This document shows, in pieces, positions 9,070-18,368 of a stretch of DNA of 64,000 nt. Below the pieces are notes generated by a model. It worked only from the letters and a program-made list of their open reading frames with translations. It made no database searches and had not been told where the DNA came from. The DNA is taken from contig JADLBX010000045.1 in assembly GCA_020847435.1 (NCBI GenBank), positions 87,229-151,228 of the forward strand, in the 5' to 3' direction. Every line of letters starts with the position of its first letter. Position 1 is the first letter of the stretch. Both the position numbers and the translations under genes were made by a program. This stretch comes from Anaerolineales bacterium. GTDB taxonomy: Bacteria; Chloroflexota; Anaerolineae; Anaerolineales; Villigracilaceae.

Positions 9070-10086
9070 TCAATTTTGACTACCCATGATAACCTGCCTG
9101 GCGCGTTCCACCGCCAGGCTATCTTGCGCCGTAATCGGGGGAACGCCGCCTACGGTCAGGTAATTATAAAAACGGGAAATCAATCGGCGCAAACCGGGAT
9201 AGGCGCTTTCGTTGTTGATGATCCGCTTTGTCAAGTTGCTCGCCGCTGCCTGAAACTGCAACAGGGAGGCTTCAAAAGGTTGGATGATTTTGTGCGCGCG
9301 TGAGACGGCGCCGGGCAGGCGGAATGCAAAGCCATGAAACAGATCCGCAACATAAGTCGCTTTGTGGGCGGCAACGATCATTGAATTCTGCGTGGGGCGG
9401 GCGTTGAGGCTTATCTCAACTGTCAGACCGACGCCAACTGAATTATTCCGAATGTATGTTCCCAAAATTCGCAATTCGCCGGGCGCCGGGCGACTGGTAA
9501 GCCACCGAGTTTCGAGCGAGCCTGGCAATAAATCCTGCATCACCGAGAGCGGATGCGGAAGAATCTCAGCCACAAGCAGATCGAGGTTTGTCAAGGATGT
9601 AGTTGTGCCTCCCGCAGAACGAATAACGAACGTCATTTGAGAAATTGCGCCGGCGTTAGGCAACCAGGAATGTAATCGCTGGATCCCGTCCTGAAAAATA
9701 AATTGATGCACCGGGCAGACCGTCAATCTGCGTTGCTCTGCCAGGTCAAAAATATATTGCGTATCTCCCAGCGTGTCTGCAAGCGGCTTTTCGATGAGCA
9801 GGTGTGCGCCGCTGTGTAGAGCCTGAATAGCCAGTTCCCGGTGAGTAGGCGCAGGAGTGCAGATATGGACGACTTCTGGCTGGGCATGGTCCAAAGCATC
9901 TTCCAAACGAGAATAAACCCGCGCATTCTTTATGTGTCTCGCCAACCCAGCCGCACGGTTTTCGTCTGAATCTACAATTGCCAGGACTTGCCCGCCAACA
10001 CTGCGGATCGCGGCGACATGCCAACGCCCCATCAGCCCGGCGCCTACCACAATGGCGTTCACTCCGGTCTTTCGAATGGGGGTCAT
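9070..10086 (-). CDS. Gfo/Idh/MocA family NAD(P)-dependent oxidoreductase
   Basis: A 338-residue protein with the N-terminal Rossmann motif VVGAGLMGRWHV and the family signature LLIEKPLADT, whose EKP lysine lies in the active site. The rest is the alpha/beta dimerisation and sugar-binding domain. The gene lies 3 bp after the methyltransferase gene stop. Family members oxidise, epimerise or dehydrate sugars or nucleotide-sugars. It probably supplies a modified nucleotide-sugar for the polysaccharide; the substrate is not readable from sequence. A second family member is encoded at 24,889. Confidence 0.85.
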   Translation of the reverse strand: MTPIRKTGVNAIVVGAGLMGRWHVAAIRSVGGQVLAIVDSDENRAAGLARHIKNARVYSRLEDALDHAQPEVVHICTPAPTHRELAIQALHSGAHLLIEKPLADTLGDTQYIFDLAEQRRLTVCPVHQFIFQDGIQRLHSWLPNAGAISQMTFVIRSAGGTTTSLTNLDLLVAEILPHPLSVMQDLLPGSLETRWLTSRPAPGELRILGTYIRNNSVGVGLTVEISLNARPTQNSMIVAAHKATYVADLFHGFAFRLPGAVSRAHKIIQPFEASLLQFQAAASNLTKRIINNESAYPGLRRLISRFYNYLTVGGVPPITAQDSLAVERARQVIMGSQN

Positions 10087-10089
10087 ACG

Positions 10090-10890
10090 TCAGCCCTTGC
10101 GAGATACGACGGCAGTGGAATGCCCGAACGGCAGGTTGACGCCCACTTTGCCGATCAGCCATGCTTCAAACGCGAGAACGCGATAAATCGCTCGGTTCAA
10201 CCAGGCTTTTTCCGGCGGATAAGGTTTAATACTCAAGCCGGGTCCAATGGCGCGGACTTTGTGGTGACCGGCCTGGGCATATTCGCGCAACATTGCCCAA
10301 AAGCCGGGGATGGCATTCAGGTAGGTGGCGCGCATCGTTTCCAACCCGGTCTGTTCAACCATCTTCGCCAATTCCGACAAATAGTAACGCCGATACTGAT
10401 CCGGGTCGGCGCCTTCGAGCGGACGATGTCCGCGCGCAGAATTTGTCCGCAGGTAAAGCAGCCCCCCCGGTCGCAAGAGGCGGGCGAATTCTCGTATGGC
10501 AGTGAGATCGGCGCCTGCCGGAGTCAAATGCTGAATCGTGTCAATGCAAATGATCAAGTCGAAGGAATCTGAATGAAAAGGTAATTGCGACGCGCTCGCG
10601 ATCGCCAGCGCATGCGCGCCGCGCTGACGACAGAACTGCAACGCATACGATGAAATATCAATGCCGACCACTTCCCCGTCCAACTGATAACGTTGGAGAT
10701 AGCCCAGCAAGAAGCCGGTGCCACAGCCCACATCCAATACGCGCAGGCGCCTGCCGTTGAGGGCTGGTTGCAACAGGGCATCCATGGCGTCACGTAACCC
10801 TTGCGCCCAGCCGTGCTGTTCTTCGATAGCGTGCAGCCGTTGGTAGTAATCCAGATCAAAGATTTGAGGGGCGTCATGTTGTTCGGTCAT
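10090..10890 (-). CDS. Class I SAM-dependent methyltransferase
   Basis: A 266-residue soluble enzyme. Motif I is VLDVGCGTGFLLGYL (about residues 50–64), followed by VVGIDISSYAL (motif II), FDLIICIDTIQHL (motif IV region) and LRPGGLLYLRTNS (motif VI), as in Methyltransf_11/25 proteins. The start ATG at 10890 is well placed. Position between a GT4 gene and a Gfo/Idh gene suggests O- or N-methylation of a sugar in the polysaccharide, possibly as a chain-terminating cap. That role is inference. Confidence 0.85.
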   Translation of the reverse strand: MTEQHDAPQIFDLDYYQRLHAIEEQHGWAQGLRDAMDALLQPALNGRRLRVLDVGCGTGFLLGYLQRYQLDGEVVGIDISSYALQFCRQRGAHALAIASASQLPFHSDSFDLIICIDTIQHLTPAGADLTAIREFARLLRPGGLLYLRTNSARGHRPLEGADPDQYRRYYLSELAKMVEQTGLETMRATYLNAIPGFWAMLREYAQAGHHKVRAIGPGLSIKPYPPEKAWLNRAIYRVLAFEAWLIGKVGVNLPFGHSTAVVSRKG

Positions 10891-10925
10891 TGAATGAATT
10901 CATCCTTGTTCGATTCCATCTTTGT

Positions 10926-12137
10926 TTATTTTTCCGGGTGGAAGCCGTTCGGTTTTTCGAGCGCCGAACGATACAATTCGATCGTTTGCGCCGCCACTCT
11001 TTGCCATGAAAATTTTTCTGCGGCATAGCGGCGGAGGTATTGTGAATCATAATCCTGGCGATGTGCAAGCATGGTTGCCATCGCGTCGGCGAGGCTGGCG
11101 GGGTCTTCGGTCGGGACTAGCGTGCCGACCGCATCGGTCACCACGTCTTCTGGTCCGCCGCAACGCGTGGCGACCACTGGCGTGCCGCAAGCAAGCGCTT
11201 CGATGAGAACGGAGCCGAGAGTTTCGCGCCGACTTGGGAGAACGAAAAGTGTAGCGCGCCGCATCGCTTCGGCGACTTTAGCGGGAGGTTGAATTCCTAA
11301 AAAGCGAACATGCTTTGCAAGTCCGAGCTCTTCGGCAAGACGGATGAGGCGTTCCTCTCGCAATTGTGTTTGACGATAAAAACTTCCGCCGATCAGCGAG
11401 AGTTGAGCGGCAGGGTTTCGTTCTATCAATAACTGCATCGCTTGTAAAAGAGTATCCACGCCTTTTGTTTCGTGAATGCGCCCTACGAACAGGATCGAAT
11501 TATCATCAGGCTTTTGATCGACCGATAATGGACTAAACTGTTCCATATCCACACCGACAGGAAGCACTCGCAGACGGTCATGCTCGCCGGTGAAGCGGCT
11601 AACACTACGCCGAACAGATTGGCTGACGGCGATGTGAATCGAGGTTAGTTGAGCCGCATTCATCGCCTGCTTGCGGACAACCGGATACTGGTCTAACCAT
11701 GGATGCCAAAACGCATGCTCGGTGACCACAAGCGGCACACCATAGCGTTGCGCTAGGCGCGCTCCGACCACGCCGTCCGGATAAATAAAATGGGCATGGA
11801 TCAGATCAAAGGGGCGTTCGCGCCACATTCGATCAACCGTTTGCGAAACTCCCCAGAGGTATGCCTGCGCGTCCAAATTGTGAGTAGAGTAACCGGGTCC
11901 AGTAATGAAGCGGGGATGACGTACTTCAATATTGTCCGCCACTTCTCGATATGGAACTTGACGAAACCGTCGAAACTCACCAGGACCCGGAACAATGGGC
12001 GGGTAATACGGCACAGGAGCAACCACTCTCACGTTACATTCGTCAAGAGTAAATTTAGCCAACTGTTGGACCCAGGGTCCTACAAAAGGCAACACAGCAT
12101 TGGGGTAGTTACGCGAGAGAACCAGTACGTTGATCAT
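10926..12137 (-). CDS. Glycosyltransferase family 4 protein
   Basis: A 403-residue GT-B enzyme starting with MINVLVLSRNYPN and the acceptor-domain segment VGPWVQQL. Donor-domain motifs are LFVGRIHETKGVDTLL and RRETLGSVLIEALACG, in which an EX7E pattern is kept. The coding region overlaps the 3' end of the upstream epimerase gene by 29 bp, implying translational coupling. It probably transfers a hexose in repeat-unit assembly. Confidence 0.88.
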   Translation of the reverse strand: MINVLVLSRNYPNAVLPFVGPWVQQLAKFTLDECNVRVVAPVPYYPPIVPGPGEFRRFRQVPYREVADNIEVRHPRFITGPGYSTHNLDAQAYLWGVSQTVDRMWRERPFDLIHAHFIYPDGVVGARLAQRYGVPLVVTEHAFWHPWLDQYPVVRKQAMNAAQLTSIHIAVSQSVRRSVSRFTGEHDRLRVLPVGVDMEQFSPLSVDQKPDDNSILFVGRIHETKGVDTLLQAMQLLIERNPAAQLSLIGGSFYRQTQLREERLIRLAEELGLAKHVRFLGIQPPAKVAEAMRRATLFVLPSRRETLGSVLIEALACGTPVVATRCGGPEDVVTDAVGTLVPTEDPASLADAMATMLAHRQDYDSQYLRRYAAEKFSWQRVAAQTIELYRSALEKPNGFHPEK

Positions 12138-13095
12138 GCCAATTTAAAATATCTTCGATGATTTCGGAATATGGACGAAATGTATAGCCTAATGCTTGCT
12201 CCGCCTTCGCAGAGGTGAAATATTGAAACTGGGAAGCGGTGAAGTGAACTTCGCGAGTAACAGGAGGTCGCCGTCCAGCAACGCTAAAAAGCGGATCAAG
12301 ACTGGAAAGTATTCCAGTTACCGCCGGCGGGACAGGTATGAGCAGAATCTTCTTTCCCAATCTCTCAGCCGCCTTTCTCGCAACCTCTTTATACGTCAAA
12401 TTCTCGCCCCCCAGGATGTAGCGCTCGCCGGTCTTGCCGCGTTCCAGCGCAGACACCATTCCATTCACAACATCTTCAACATGTACCAGGTTCCTTCCGC
12501 CGGAATAATAAGATGCGAGCCGCCGGTTGCGAATCTTTTCCACCCACTCGCTCCCGCGGTAATGCTCCCCAAGTTCTCCAAAGAGCGTCGCTGGGTTCAC
12601 AATAACGGCATCCAATCCAGATTTACAACCGTTTAGGACAATTTCTTCTCCACGTTTTTTGGTTATTGCATAATTGAGTTTCCCGTGTCCCAAGTTGAAA
12701 GGGAAAGATTCGTCTGCGGGCGGTTGTCCACGCGCTGGAAAACCAACCGCGGCGATACTGCTAACGAAAATTAGTCGTTGGACGCCCGCGCGCTGACAGG
12801 CGGCGACAACGTTCCGAGTCCCTTCGATGTTGACCCGGTTCTGCACGTCCCGTTCTTTGCTCCAATACGCCAGATGCGCGGCGGCATGGATAACGACTGC
12901 CTGTCCACGCGCCGCAGCCTCCATCGAGGCTGAATCGGTAACGTCGCCTAACGCGCGATCAACTTTGATCCCGTTCAAGATACTGGCATTAGAACTAGCT
13001 CGCCATAATGCGGTTACCCGATGACCGCGCTCGACCAGGTTGCGGCAAAGATGATAACCTAACAACCCGGTCGCGCCGGTTACCAAAATTTTCAT
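12109..13095 (-). CDS. NAD-dependent epimerase/dehydratase (extended SDR)
   Basis: A 328-residue extended short-chain dehydrogenase. The NAD(P)-binding motif is VTGATGLLGYHL at the N-terminus, and the catalytic YxxxK is in NYAITKKRG. The closest general type is the dihydroflavonol-4-reductase / nucleoside-diphosphate-sugar epimerase group. The gene starts 8 bp after the stop of the upstream radical SAM gene and overlaps the downstream GT4 gene. It probably modifies a nucleotide-sugar, although hopanoid- or lipid-type substrates are known for related SDRs. Confidence 0.83.
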   Translation of the reverse strand: MKILVTGATGLLGYHLCRNLVERGHRVTALWRASSNASILNGIKVDRALGDVTDSASMEAAARGQAVVIHAAAHLAYWSKERDVQNRVNIEGTRNVVAACQRAGVQRLIFVSSIAAVGFPARGQPPADESFPFNLGHGKLNYAITKKRGEEIVLNGCKSGLDAVIVNPATLFGELGEHYRGSEWVEKIRNRRLASYYSGGRNLVHVEDVVNGMVSALERGKTGERYILGGENLTYKEVARKAAERLGKKILLIPVPPAVTGILSSLDPLFSVAGRRPPVTREVHFTASQFQYFTSAKAEQALGYTFRPYSEIIEDILNWHDQRTGSLA

Positions 13096-13103
13096 TGTCT
13101 AGT

Positions 13104-14618
13104 TTAGGAGGCGGCGTGAAGAACCGGTTGAAAGCGGCGCGTGAATCGCAATTTTCCGACATGGAAAAATAACCGGGCCATGTTCAGAAAGATCGCATCC
13201 ACCACAGCCTTTAGCGGGCGATACCAGAAGCCAGGGTGCGGTTCTTTCAAAATACCTTTGCGATTGATCAGGAATCCGCCAATGAACTGGGCAAACCGCC
13301 CAAGCTGAGCGACCTGTTTGCGGGTGAGGTTCTCGTTCCCCATGTCGCCATCGTAACAGTTGATGTATGCATACTCGTCCTCGGTCGCCTGTCCGTGTTC
13401 GATAGCCCACTCACGCAATTTGGTTCCGATCAATGGCGAGGCGGTCGTGAACTGCACCCAATCCGCGCGCAATTCAATCGAAAACTGAATCGTGCTGAGA
13501 ATGGTATCCACCGTGTCTCCGGGCAGCCCCACGATGAAGAAGCCATAGGTCCGAATCCCCAATTCCTGACAGAGACGGATCGTCTTCAGGAACTGTTCGC
13601 GCGTAATGGGCTTGCGCCCGGAATTGGCTTGGATTTCAACCTCGGCGCTTTCCACACCAAAGTTGATACCGATACAGCCGACCTCCGCCATCGCCCGGAG
13701 AGTCTCTTCTCGTAAACAGTCCACCCGCGTCTCGCACTTCCATTCGAACTGTAATCCACGCCGTTTGATCTCCGCGCAGATTTGAAGGACCCGATTCTGA
13801 TTCAGGGAGAAGATGGGGTCGCGGAAAAGAATATATTCGATACCCAGGTCTTTAATCAGATGTTCGATCTCATCCACTACGTTTTGTGGGGTCCGCAAAC
13901 GAAAGAGCGCTCCTTGACCGACCGGGTAAGGACAGTAATGACACCCGACCGGGCAACCGCGCGAGGTGAGCATGGGCAGGAAGCGCACGTGCGAACGCAA
14001 GGATGAGCGCGGGATTTTATATTCATGATAGGGAAACAGTTCCCATTTAGGGAAGGGCACTTCGTCCAGAATTTTAATAAAGGGGCGATCCGGATTGGCA
14101 ACCCAGCCCGCCTCCGTCCGGAAATGCAAGCCAGAAATCGAATCTTCCGGTTGGTTTGTGACCAACTCCAAAGCCGGCAGGTCTGGTTCACCCAATAGCA
14201 AATAATCAAGACATGTCTCGCGTTCCAAGCGTTTTACAACATGGGGAACGATCGCGCCATAGATGGCAATTTTGACTAAGGGCTGGCGTGCCTTGACCTC
14301 TGCGCAAAAAGCAACGTCAGAATCCAAGGTCGGACCCGAGGTGCGGACAACGAGCAACGCGCTCCCACGCGACTCGTCGAGAAGCTGACCCGCCTTTTCA
14401 ACTGCTTTCCCTTGATCCAGGCGTTCTCCCAAACACTCCATGACTTGGACCGGAATCCCCTTGGCTTCTAAATGTCCCGCCAGATAAACCAAATCTACGG
14501 GCGGCATGAAGGTCGCGCCTGGGGGATACAATTGCCCAAAGCCCCCCATCGAGTCTTTATTCGACACATACCCGGGAGGGTTTGGGGGATTCACAAGCAG
14601 AATTTTATCGAATTGCAT
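13104..14618 (-). CDS. B12-binding-domain radical SAM protein
   Basis: A 504-residue protein. The N-terminal third begins with LLVNPPNPPG and has the fold layout of the cobalamin-binding domain that precedes many radical SAM enzymes, although the classical DXHXXG motif is not evident. The [4Fe-4S] motif is CPVGCHYCPYP (CxxxCxxC). HFGVESAE-like text (INFGVESAE) and the IVGLPGDT motif are typical of the Elp3/MiaB-like radical SAM core. GAGG precedes ATG at 14618. Family members methylate unactivated carbons or rearrange lipids and sugars; the substrate here is unknown. Confidence 0.82.
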   Translation of the reverse strand: MQFDKILLVNPPNPPGYVSNKDSMGGFGQLYPPGATFMPPVDLVYLAGHLEAKGIPVQVMECLGERLDQGKAVEKAGQLLDESRGSALLVVRTSGPTLDSDVAFCAEVKARQPLVKIAIYGAIVPHVVKRLERETCLDYLLLGEPDLPALELVTNQPEDSISGLHFRTEAGWVANPDRPFIKILDEVPFPKWELFPYHEYKIPRSSLRSHVRFLPMLTSRGCPVGCHYCPYPVGQGALFRLRTPQNVVDEIEHLIKDLGIEYILFRDPIFSLNQNRVLQICAEIKRRGLQFEWKCETRVDCLREETLRAMAEVGCIGINFGVESAEVEIQANSGRKPITREQFLKTIRLCQELGIRTYGFFIVGLPGDTVDTILSTIQFSIELRADWVQFTTASPLIGTKLREWAIEHGQATEDEYAYINCYDGDMGNENLTRKQVAQLGRFAQFIGGFLINRKGILKEPHPGFWYRPLKAVVDAIFLNMARLFFHVGKLRFTRRFQPVLHAAS

Positions 14619-14665
14619 GACGCCTCACTTTTCTTTTATTGAAGTAAACGGTTTGATCTAGATCG

Positions 14666-16126
14666 CTAGCCTGCTGAGCGGGAAAAACGCGCCAACACTT
14701 GGCGAAGTTCCTGCCGCCCAAAAAACAACGCTAACCCAACACTGAAAATCAAAAAATACCCTGTGGCAAAAACAACAGTTTTCAAGTCCAACGCGCTCTC
14801 GCGGAACAACAAACCCGCGAGGATTAACCCAACCAGCCCATATACGCCCAGCGCCCACTGCACTTTGGAAATTGACCAGCCAAAGCGCGAGGTTAAACGG
14901 AAACTACAGAGAACCAATATCGCAAGGCTGGAAAAAATATAACCGCCCGCAACGCCATAAATACCCAATGCTGGAGTCAGTCCCCAGGCGATCACACCGA
15001 GGGAAAGCTGACTCAAACCAACGACGATCACGTAAACGATCAGGTCGTTAATCCCGATGAGCGCCGCCTGACCTACTCCTGCAAGTTGCGCCAGGAATTG
15101 CGCCACGACAAACAGATAAAAGAATTGACTCACTTCAATGAAATTCTGCGAGTAAAAAAGGGAGATCAACATGCGCGCAAATAATACCATTGGTATTGCC
15201 AATAAGGGCATTACGAGTAATAGCTTGCGCTGGAATTCTATCGCGGCAGATATTTTCTGACTGACATCACCGGCTCTATTCATCATGGGAGTTAAGTACA
15301 GACCGTTGGCGGGATTCAAAACCAAATTCAAGGCGGTCGCCAGACCAATGGCGGCTTGCATCAATCCAGTTTGCGCTTCACCGACGCTGCGTAAGACCGC
15401 TAAACGGGCAACCATATTGGAAAGTGGCAGGATGTATGAAATGCTAAACATGATCAGAGTAAAACTAACAATATCGGGATTCATGCGGATCTGCTTACGC
15501 AAATCCGCATCTCGATCTATGAATGGCAAGGAAAATTTCCATTTCAAGAAGAACAACATTGCTAGAACGAGCAGGTAGTTGCCGAACATGGTTGCCCAAT
15601 AATAACCAAATACCCCGGCAAGTTGCGTTCCCACTACGGCGCCAACAGTTTGAACCATGGCGATCACCAACAAGAAAATCGCCGAAAGGCGGGCTTGCTG
15701 TCCGGCGGCCAGCGCTTGTACCATGAAATATTGAAGCGCCATTGCAGGCACAGAGAGCAATGCCGGGACCAAGAGTCCGCGATAAGCGCCGAGATCGGCG
15801 CCAAGCCAGGCAGGTTGAATGAAAACGACCACAAGCGCCAGACCAGAACCGAGGGTCGTCAGCGCGAGAACCGCAGAAAGTAATCCGGAATACGAATGCC
15901 GGAAAGCGCCAGCGCCCTGACTGTGCGCGCGTGAAAGGAAGCGCACAGAGGCAAACGGCAACCCGATCGCACTGATCTGTAACACCAGTAGGGACGCTTG
16001 ATCCACGATGCTGGTCGCTCCAATCCCTTCGGGACCGAGAAGTAGGGCAAGCGCTTTGGCGCGCAACACGTTAAAAATTACGGCAAGGACTTGAATGCCT
16101 CCCAGGGTGGCGATCATCCGCATCAT
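14666..16126 (-). CDS. Wzx-type polysaccharide flippase
   Basis: A 486-residue polytopic protein with about 12–14 hydrophobic segments and the MATE/PST superfamily start (TLGGIQVLAVIFNVLRAKALALLLGPEGIG). That Gly-Pro-Glu-Gly loop after the first helix is typical of O-antigen/exopolysaccharide translocases. It should flip undecaprenyl-linked repeat units from the inner to the outer face of the membrane. It is the only flippase candidate in the locus; no Wzy-type polymerase was recognised with confidence. Confidence 0.87.
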   Translation of the reverse strand: MMRMIATLGGIQVLAVIFNVLRAKALALLLGPEGIGATSIVDQASLLVLQISAIGLPFASVRFLSRAHSQGAGAFRHSYSGLLSAVLALTTLGSGLALVVVFIQPAWLGADLGAYRGLLVPALLSVPAMALQYFMVQALAAGQQARLSAIFLLVIAMVQTVGAVVGTQLAGVFGYYWATMFGNYLLVLAMLFFLKWKFSLPFIDRDADLRKQIRMNPDIVSFTLIMFSISYILPLSNMVARLAVLRSVGEAQTGLMQAAIGLATALNLVLNPANGLYLTPMMNRAGDVSQKISAAIEFQRKLLLVMPLLAIPMVLFARMLISLFYSQNFIEVSQFFYLFVVAQFLAQLAGVGQAALIGINDLIVYVIVVGLSQLSLGVIAWGLTPALGIYGVAGGYIFSSLAILVLCSFRLTSRFGWSISKVQWALGVYGLVGLILAGLLFRESALDLKTVVFATGYFLIFSVGLALFFGRQELRQVLARFSRSAG

Positions 16127-16149
16127 CTACGAAATGTCCAGATTAACGA

Positions 16150-17271
16150 TCATTGTGGAGGATCCAGGTTGACTTCGGCGTCTTCGCGAATTATTTGACG
16201 GAAGCGATTCGCAAACGCGCGTTTGGTAAAAGATTCGTAGCGCGAGGAAGCCAGGAACTCACGAGCGCGTAGGCGGAATCCATCGATCTCGGAAGCGGAT
16301 AACGATTTGAGAAATTTTTCCAGGGATGAGTAATCCGAAAATTTCCGCATATCAATATAACAATCCGCAGGGATATACTCTTCGATATCCGGCGCCCCGA
16401 GGTAGACCGGGATCGTTCCGGCAAAAAAACAATCAAATATCTTTTCGGTGATCCAGCCTTTTAGAACGGAATTTTCGAAGCACAGGGCAAATGCATAGTT
16501 TCCCAATGTATTCGACTTCGATTCGGCTTTCCCCTTGTACACGCGCCGCGCCGCTTCGAGTAAAGGATCGGGTTTAATCTTTTGCCAGTGAGTTAAACCA
16601 TACCGATAAAGGCGGATGAACGTATAAGGGATGCGCGTGCGTCCCAAACGCCAGGATGGCTCGTTCCATCCGATGCCATACAGGTCAATCTCGCCGTGTT
16701 GGCTGAAGTGAGCGACCGCGCGCATCCGCTCTGTATAAAGTTCATGCCAGTACAGACGAGGAAGTTTATTGGCGTTGATCATCACGAGGAATTTACGATC
16801 GCGCCGCGACCAGATTGGCTCATGCACTTGATCGAAGGACTGGGGCCAAAAAAATTGCCGACTGTTCAAAGGAATTTTAGTAAAAGGCAGGAGCGAGGCG
16901 CTATCGCTCCAGGTGAAGACGCGCCGAAAATTATCTTGCAACCGAGCTACATTACGATAGATTGACGGTTCGACAACGGGGCTCTCGAAAATAAAAAAGG
17001 CGCTGAGGATCACATCCGGGCGGCGCTTTAATCGCTTGTAATCACGGAATAGCCCGAATGAAATGTATAGATTCAGATGATGGTTGGACTGTTCAGGCAA
17101 CAAATCCGCCGTATGGACTTCGATCCCTTGCTGTTCGAGATAATTGCGTAAATAAATGTGGGGCGCCATAAGGTCGTCGCCGGCATAACGCGTTTTTTCG
17201 CTCGAAAACAGGCGGTCCTGGAGAAAATGATGGGAAGGCGGATCAATAAAAACTTGGATATTTTTTTTCAT
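16150..17271 (-). CDS. GT10-family (alpha-1,3/4-fucosyltransferase-like) protein
   Basis: A 373-residue protein. The C-terminal half has the GT10 signature: NYAFALCFENS followed by TEKIFDCFFAGTIPVYLG and APDIEEYIP, which in fucosyltransferases binds GDP-fucose. The start chosen is ATG at 17271 (MKKNIQVF) with an AAGG upstream; a GTG nine codons earlier (17298) is possible. Fucosylation of the exopolysaccharide is the simplest reading, but GT10-like enzymes using other donors exist, and no GDP-fucose pathway gene is visible in the window. Confidence 0.8.
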   Translation of the reverse strand: MKKNIQVFIDPPSHHFLQDRLFSSEKTRYAGDDLMAPHIYLRNYLEQQGIEVHTADLLPEQSNHHLNLYISFGLFRDYKRLKRRPDVILSAFFIFESPVVEPSIYRNVARLQDNFRRVFTWSDSASLLPFTKIPLNSRQFFWPQSFDQVHEPIWSRRDRKFLVMINANKLPRLYWHELYTERMRAVAHFSQHGEIDLYGIGWNEPSWRLGRTRIPYTFIRLYRYGLTHWQKIKPDPLLEAARRVYKGKAESKSNTLGNYAFALCFENSVLKGWITEKIFDCFFAGTIPVYLGAPDIEEYIPADCYIDMRKFSDYSSLEKFLKSLSASEIDGFRLRAREFLASSRYESFTKRAFANRFRQIIREDAEVNLDPPQ

Positions 17272-17318
17272 TGGACGAAAACCTTGGTAAATATGCACGA
17301 GGCGGCAAGCGCCATGGG

Positions 17319-18368
17319 TTAACTCAAAAGACTAGCCGACACGCGCGCAACGCTTAAAACCAACCCTAGTTTTAGAAGGAGGCGCTTCACGATCACTGCT
17401 ACCTTGCGCCAGCCCAGATCTGTAGTTCGAACCAACAGCGTCTGCCATGGGAAGGAATGGTTGAGAAGTTCACGCGCCTCCGGCAATCTGCCTAACCGGA
17501 CACAATTCAACGCGCGGACGGTCTCATCTGCCCGGCGATGATAACTGTATTCCAGCAAAGCGAGCGGATCAATGGCGGTGGTGGATGGAATTAATCTCAG
17601 GTATTGATCCATAACAACAAAAAAATGATCTTCATGCGTTCGTAAGCGTTCATAACTGGAAGAGACCTGGCTGGAGCCGCGCCGGTAATACATCAGATAC
17701 TCGTCTAGGATCGCAACCGGATATTGGTGGGCAATCCGCAGCCACATCTCCAAATCTCCCACGATCTCATACTCAGCTCTGAATGGACCGACCGCCTTCA
17801 AGACCTCGGCGCGGCACATGAACGTCGGAGTTCGAAAAACCCGATTGCGGTGTCGCAGAAGGATCGACATAATTTCCGCGAAGCCTAAAGCAGAATTAGG
17901 GTGGATCTCGGGTAGCAGTTTCATCTTGCCAATCGTTCGACCCAGGTCATCGACGCGCCAATCAAGAGCGAAGACTGCACCAACATCGGGATGGTCTCTA
18001 AGAAACGTTATCTCTTTGAGAACAATATCGGGATGATAATAATCGTCTGAATGGTAGATGGCGACATATTCGCCGCGCGCCTGACTCACGAGATGGTTCA
18101 CGTTTTCGAACTGACCGAGATTGACACGATTGCGGAGGTAGCGCATGCGTGGATCTTGAAATGAATGGACCACCTCTTCGGTGTTATCCGGCGAGGCATC
18201 ATCGCCCACAATGATCTCCATATTCGAATAAGTCTGGCTGACAATAGAATCCAAGCTTTGCGCTAAAAACCGTGCGTCTCGATAAGTTGGGATGCACACG
18301 CTGACCAAAGGACGCTCGACCGTCACAGGCTTATTGACGCTCAAGGGTTGACCGATACTGGGCAGCAT
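17319..18368 (-). CDS. Glycosyltransferase family 2 protein
   Basis: A 349-residue enzyme with a standard GT-A domain: VSVCIPTYRDARFLAQSLDS, IIVGDDASPDNT and the metal-binding region YHSDDYYHPD (DXD-like). The first 38 bp of the gene overlap the 3' end of the upstream membrane transferase gene. Only short amphipathic helices follow the catalytic domain, so it is probably a peripheral cytoplasmic enzyme. Acceptor and donor are unknown. Confidence 0.87.
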   Translation of the reverse strand: MLPSIGQPLSVNKPVTVERPLVSVCIPTYRDARFLAQSLDSIVSQTYSNMEIIVGDDASPDNTEEVVHSFQDPRMRYLRNRVNLGQFENVNHLVSQARGEYVAIYHSDDYYHPDIVLKEITFLRDHPDVGAVFALDWRVDDLGRTIGKMKLLPEIHPNSALGFAEIMSILLRHRNRVFRTPTFMCRAEVLKAVGPFRAEYEIVGDLEMWLRIAHQYPVAILDEYLMYYRRGSSQVSSSYERLRTHEDHFFVVMDQYLRLIPSTTAIDPLALLEYSYHRRADETVRALNCVRLGRLPEARELLNHSFPWQTLLVRTTDLGWRKVAVIVKRLLLKLGLVLSVARVSASLLS